In this document: positions 5,279-7,487 of the stretch, piece after piece
How the letters are laid out: each line of letters opens with the position of its first letter
How positions within the stretch are numbered: position 1 is the first letter of the stretch
Assembly: GCA_002383105.1 (NCBI GenBank)
Contig: DFXC01000019.1
Coordinates: forward strand, 1-7,487
DNA length: 7,487 nt
Origin: Hyphomicrobiaceae bacterium UBA4118
Lineage (GTDB): Bacteria; Pseudomonadota; Alphaproteobacteria; Rhizobiales; Methyloligellaceae
Direction of reading: 5' to 3'
The notes under the pieces: model-generated
The model's input: only the letters and a program-made list of their open reading frames with translations
Told to the model about the DNA's origin: nothing
The model's database searches: none
Program-made: the position numbers and the translations under genes

Positions 5279-5518
5279 TTAGCCCGCTGCGGGCCCATCT
5301 CTCCCACTGCGCCTGCGGGCGCGATGGAGCACCAAAGCTAGGTGAAGAGGTAAGACGACGAAAAGCACGAAGGCGATGGCACTCAAAAGGGCGACCCAGA
5401 AAGGGCCGCCCACTTGGTTGTTGACGGCGACACCAAAGGCCACCGCGACGAACAGGATCGCAAGCGCAATGAGTGCGCTACCGATCGCTGATATGCCATC
5501 ACGTAACCACTTGGGCAT
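5279..5518 (-). CDS. Small two-helix membrane protein of unknown function
   Basis: The 79-residue product has two strongly hydrophobic stretches, about residues 9-32 (AIGSALIALAILFVAVAFGV core) and 40-64 (WVALLSAIAFVLFVVLPLHL core), separated by a short NNQVGG turn. The tail is basic (HRARRRSGR), so by the positive-inside rule both ends would face the cytoplasm. I do not recognise a family. A GGAAAAG about 5-12 bases before the ATG could serve as a ribosome binding site. Sustained hydrophobic periodicity over two segments argues for a real gene rather than a shadow, and no gene competes on the other strand. Partner and role are unknown. Confidence 0.6.
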   Translation of the reverse strand: MPKWLRDGISAIGSALIALAILFVAVAFGVAVNNQVGGPFWVALLSAIAFVLFVVLPLHLALVLHRARRRSGRDGPAAG

Positions 5519-5811
5519 CGCGTCTTTTCCGAATTTGCTTCAGCCCCCGAGGCGGCGCGGCTGCCTGGAACGCCATCCACTGATCTGCCATCAGCGTGAC
5601 CGGGCGTCCACCCCCCGACTCGCATCCGAGCAACTCTATGCTCGTCGGTACCCGCTCAGAGGTGAGGTGAATTGGCGCCCGACTCGCCCGGCTATGGCAA
5701 GTGATTTTGTCGCCCCCCGCCAACCCTGCCAATAGAACATTTGCATGACATGGGATCGGAGCCAGCCGGCAAGGTTATAGGCAAGCCGATGTCGCGCAGT
5801 CGGCTAAAGAG
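5519..5811. other. Intergenic region with no convincing gene
   Basis: This 293-bp gap lies between two minus-strand genes. It contains a 6-bp hairpin (CGAGCA 5627-5632 with TGCTCG 5639-5644), a 10-bp direct repeat CCCGACTCGC (5614-5623 and 5678-5687), and a 6-bp stem AGCCGA/TCGGCT (5784-5789 / 5800-5805) just after the TerB-like gene's stop, with no U-tract. A TTG-initiated minus-strand frame (5499-5732) runs into the small membrane gene but resembles nothing I know. The promoter of the small membrane gene should lie here but is not recognisable. Confidence 0.5.
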
Positions 5812-6219
5812 CTAGCTTCTCAGCCGCGCGAGCCAGATGGCGAGGTCCTCGAGGATCGCGCCGAAATGGATCTCTGACACTTGCAGCGCGGCGGCGATGT
5901 CCTTGAGCTTCTTGCGCTCCTCTCCGGCGATCCGGTCGTCGGCGAGCAACACGAGATAGGCGGCCCTGATCATCTCCTCCTTGGTCCCCTTGTCGAGCAC
6001 CTTCGCCGCCGCGGCGAACTCGGCGAGCACCTCGCCTTTGGCATTGGCCTCGACGGCGCTTGCGACCTCGTCAGCGCTCAGCGTCCGGCCCGACTGGTCT
6101 TTGTAAACTTGCTGGATGAGGCCGATCTCCTGTGCATCGAGCCGGCCGTCGGCCGCGGCGACCGCGACCATGGCCTTCAAGATCCAATCGGCATCCGCAT
6201 TCGCCGCTCTGTCCGCCAA
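5812..6219 (-). CDS. TerB-like (tellurite-resistance TerB / DjlA N-terminal fold) protein
   Basis: The 135-residue all-helical protein shows the duplicated TerB pattern. ADGRLDAQE at 23-31 and ADDRIAGEE at 93-101 each follow a hydrophobic helix and are followed by an amphipathic one. These acidic turns correspond to the metal-binding sites of TerB. There is no signal peptide, so it is probably cytoplasmic. TerB domains occur in tellurite/stress modules and in DjlA co-chaperones, but no other ter genes are near, so a tellurite role should not be assumed. The start is TTG at 6219, set by a perfect AGGAGG (6225-6230) with 5-nt spacing. It is divergent from the ELM1-like gene, and each has its own predicted promoter. 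Confidence 0.88.
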   Translation of the reverse strand: MADRAANADADWILKAMVAVAAADGRLDAQEIGLIQQVYKDQSGRTLSADEVASAVEANAKGEVLAEFAAAAKVLDKGTKEEMIRAAYLVLLADDRIAGEERKKLKDIAAALQVSEIHFGAILEDLAIWLARLRS

Positions 6220-6224
6220 TTTTG

Positions 6225-6230
6225 CCTCCT
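6225..6230 (-). promoter_or_regulatory. Perfect Shine-Dalgarno for the TerB-like gene
   Basis: AGGAGG on the minus strand, five bases before TTG at 6219. It fixes a TTG start where no suitable ATG is available. Confidence 0.8.
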
Positions 6231-6249
6231 AGACTGCTTTGCCGTGCCG

Positions 6250-6278
6250 ATTGTGGTGGGACGCGGTCCATTTGCCAA
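6250..6278 (-). promoter_or_regulatory. Candidate promoter of the TerB-like gene
   Basis: On the minus strand TTGGCA (-35, 6273-6278; 5 of 6 consensus matches) and CACAAT (-10, 6250-6255; 4 of 6) are 17 bp apart. The start of transcription would fall near 6243, leaving a leader of about 24 nt that contains the AGGAGG. Confidence 0.5.
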
Positions 6279-6297
6279 GCCGCCTGAAAACGAGCCT

Positions 6298-6326
6298 TTG
6301 AACGGGGCGCCAAGGTTGCGCTATGA
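6298..6326 (+). promoter_or_regulatory. Candidate promoter of the ELM1-like gene
   Basis: TTGAAC (-35, 6298-6303; 5 of 6) and CTATGA (-10, 6321-6326; 4 of 6) are separated by 17 bp. Transcription would start near 6333, about 48 nt before the TTG start, with a GGAGG at 6361-6365 in the leader. It is back to back with the TerB-like gene's promoter, 20 bp between the two -35 boxes. Confidence 0.55.
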
Positions 6327-6380
6327 CGCGAGGCGCGCGCGCGCTTCATCGAGCCCAGGCGGAGGCCGGACGGTATTCAA

Positions 6381-7415
6381 TTGACGCCCCTCAAGGTCAT
6401 TTTCCTCGCCGACACGAGGCCCGGCCACTACCACCTCGCGCAAGGGGTGATCGCCGCGCTTGCGCGGCTCCGACCGGTCGAGGTCACGCGCATCGAAGTG
6501 ATCCGCAAATGGATCGTGCCGACGCGGTGGCTGCGGCTGCGCATCAACTCCAAGGGGCTCTTCCCGCCGCGCATGCTGCGCATGGCCTATCGCATCGACG
6601 CCGACGCGCTGCCCAAGGCCGATCTCGTGGTCTCGGCCGGCGGCGAAACCCAGATGCCGAATATCTGCGTGACGCGCTTCCTCGGCGTTCCCAGCATCTT
6701 CTGCGGCTCTCTTCTGCGCGGGCTCGGGCCAGAGAATTTCGACCTCGTCATCTCCTCTTACGCCAAGGACGCCGGCAGTGATCGGCACATGGTCGTGCTC
6801 AAGCCGTCCGCCATCGACCCCGATGCGCTCGGCCGGCCCGCCGTCGTGCCGCGCTATGGACCCGAGCTTCACCCGTGCCTCGCCGGCCTCCTCGTCGGCG
6901 GCAATGCCGGTCCCTTCCGCTATCGGGTTGAGGAGTGGGAGCGCCTGCTTGGTTTCATCGCCGAAATCGCCAAGGCCTGGGGGACCCGCTGGCTCGTCTC
7001 CACCTCGCGCCGCACGCCTCCCGCCGTGGCCGACCGGATCGCCGAGCTTGCCAAGGACGACAGCGTCGTCGCCCGCTTCATCGACTACCGCACGGCGGGG
7101 CCCGGGACTTTGCCGGAGGTCTTCGCCAAGGCCGAAGTGATCGTCTGCACCGAGGATTCGAGCACCATGATCTCCGAAGCCGTCTCTGCCCGGCTGCCGG
7201 TGGTGGGCGTGGCGCCCACCGCCCACCGCTTCACCGACGAGGAGCAGGACTATCGGAGCTTCCTGATTGCTAACGGCTGGTGCCGCGTGCTGCCCATTGC
7301 GGCGCTCACGCCGGATGCGTTCGCCAGCGCGCTCTCCGCGATCGAGCCGATCAAAGAGAACCCGCTCGATGCGCTCGCCGCCAAGCTGAAAGAGCGTCTG
7401 CCCGCGCTGTTCTGA
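6381..7415 (+). CDS. ELM1/GtrOC1-family (DUF1022) GT-B-like protein, putative glycosyltransferase
   Basis: The 344-residue protein matches the mitochondrial-fission ELM1-like family common in Alphaproteobacteria. The N-terminal half carries the DTRPGH motif (11-16), SAGGETQMPN (85-94) and a GVPSIF strand (102-107). The C-terminal half carries GGNAGPFRY (173-181), VSTSRRTP (206-213) and TEDSSTMISEAV (257-268), followed by RLPVVGVAP. This is a two-Rossmann GT-B layout, with the last motif at the nucleotide-sugar site of MurG-like enzymes. Bacterial members are considered putative glycosyltransferases of envelope glycans, but activity is mostly unproven. The start is TTG; an in-frame TGA at 6324 limits extension. 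The only Shine-Dalgarno (GGAGG, 6361-6365) is 15 nt from the TTG, so initiation at ATT (6375, 9 nt spacing) cannot be excluded. It is transcribed away from the TerB-like gene. Confidence 0.92.
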   Translation: MTPLKVIFLADTRPGHYHLAQGVIAALARLRPVEVTRIEVIRKWIVPTRWLRLRINSKGLFPPRMLRMAYRIDADALPKADLVVSAGGETQMPNICVTRFLGVPSIFCGSLLRGLGPENFDLVISSYAKDAGSDRHMVVLKPSAIDPDALGRPAVVPRYGPELHPCLAGLLVGGNAGPFRYRVEEWERLLGFIAEIAKAWGTRWLVSTSRRTPPAVADRIAELAKDDSVVARFIDYRTAGPGTLPEVFAKAEVIVCTEDSSTMISEAVSARLPVVGVAPTAHRFTDEEQDYRSFLIANGWCRVLPIAALTPDAFASALSAIEPIKENPLDALAAKLKERLPALF

Positions 7416-7418
7416 CGG

Positions 7419-7487
7419 TTGAGTCCCGCGTGGCGATTGGCTAGAAGCGGACCTAACGTCTTCCCGCGAACGAAAATCCAGGAGCTT
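7419..7487 (+). promoter_or_regulatory. Promoter and ribosome binding site of the next gene (starts beyond the window)
   Basis: After the ELM1-like stop, TTGAGT (7419-7424) and CTAGAA (7441-7446) are 16 bp apart, followed by a leader of about 35 nt with AGGAG at 7480-7484. The window ends 3 nt after it, so a start codon is expected just past the edge. No terminator is visible between the ELM1-like stop and this promoter. Confidence 0.45.

Noticed and set aside
5499..5732. TTG-initiated minus-strand frame of 77 codons upstream of the small membrane gene
   Set aside because: It has no family resemblance and no clear ribosome site, and it overlaps the next start by 20 bases. It could be real but is not supportable from sequence alone.
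6333..6344. (GC)6 alternating tract, possible Z-DNA former, near the ELM1-like transcription start
   Set aside because: Twelve bases of alternating GC are expected by chance in DNA this GC-rich, so no specific role can be argued.
6321..7226. Long minus-strand open frame opposite the ELM1-like gene
   Set aside because: It is an antisense shadow of a gene with full family motifs, and its residues are the typical G/D/H/R-rich product of high-GC antisense reading.

Overview
The window reads as chromosomal DNA of a high-GC alphaproteobacterium, most likely Hyphomicrobiales (Rhizobiales). The grounds are GC-rich coding on both flanks with frequent GTG/TTG starts, an ELM1-family protein, TTG-N17-type promoters, and a double-hairpin intergenic repeat of the kind scattered through Rhizobiales genomes. 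The genus cannot be named from the sequence.

Layout. Positions 1-1703 (minus strand) hold a MacAB-type export operon: a HlyD/MacA-like periplasmic adaptor followed, with a 4-nt GTGA stop/start overlap, by the N-terminus of its ABC ATPase, which runs off the left edge. The adaptor carries an extra helical block of about 100 residues resembling CpxP/Spy (LTxxQ) proteins. Upstream on the same strand is a separately promoted SIMPL-domain (DUF541) exported protein (1933-2655). A 106-bp palindromic repeat element (2774-2879) lies between it and a tRNA with anticodon CAU (2884-2960), which by its acceptor stem is probably tRNA-Ile2 rather than Met.

Positions 2961-5267 form a distinct islet with lower GC (about 40-53% in the lines hand-counted, against 75% in one flank line). 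It has two tandem, paralogous, translationally coupled sulfotransferases (minus) and a divergent TylF/MycF-type SAM methyltransferase (plus). Together they suggest decoration (sulfation and methylation) of a glycan or small molecule, but the substrate is not visible. The last sulfotransferase has lost the stop position used by its paralogue and reads through into the antisense of the tRNA, stopping in the anticodon loop.

To the right are a small two-helix membrane protein (5279-5518, minus), about 290 bp with no convincing gene, a TerB-like protein (5812-6219, minus, TTG start with a perfect Shine-Dalgarno), and a divergent ELM1/GT-B-like protein (6381-7415, plus). The last two have back-to-back promoters, each with 17-bp spacing. 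The window ends in what looks like the promoter and ribosome binding site of the next gene.

No CRISPR array, phage module, transposase or clearly new system is evident. The most unusual features are the CpxP/Spy-like insert in the adaptor, the sulfotransferase tail encoded by antisense tRNA, and the repeat element abutting the tRNA.
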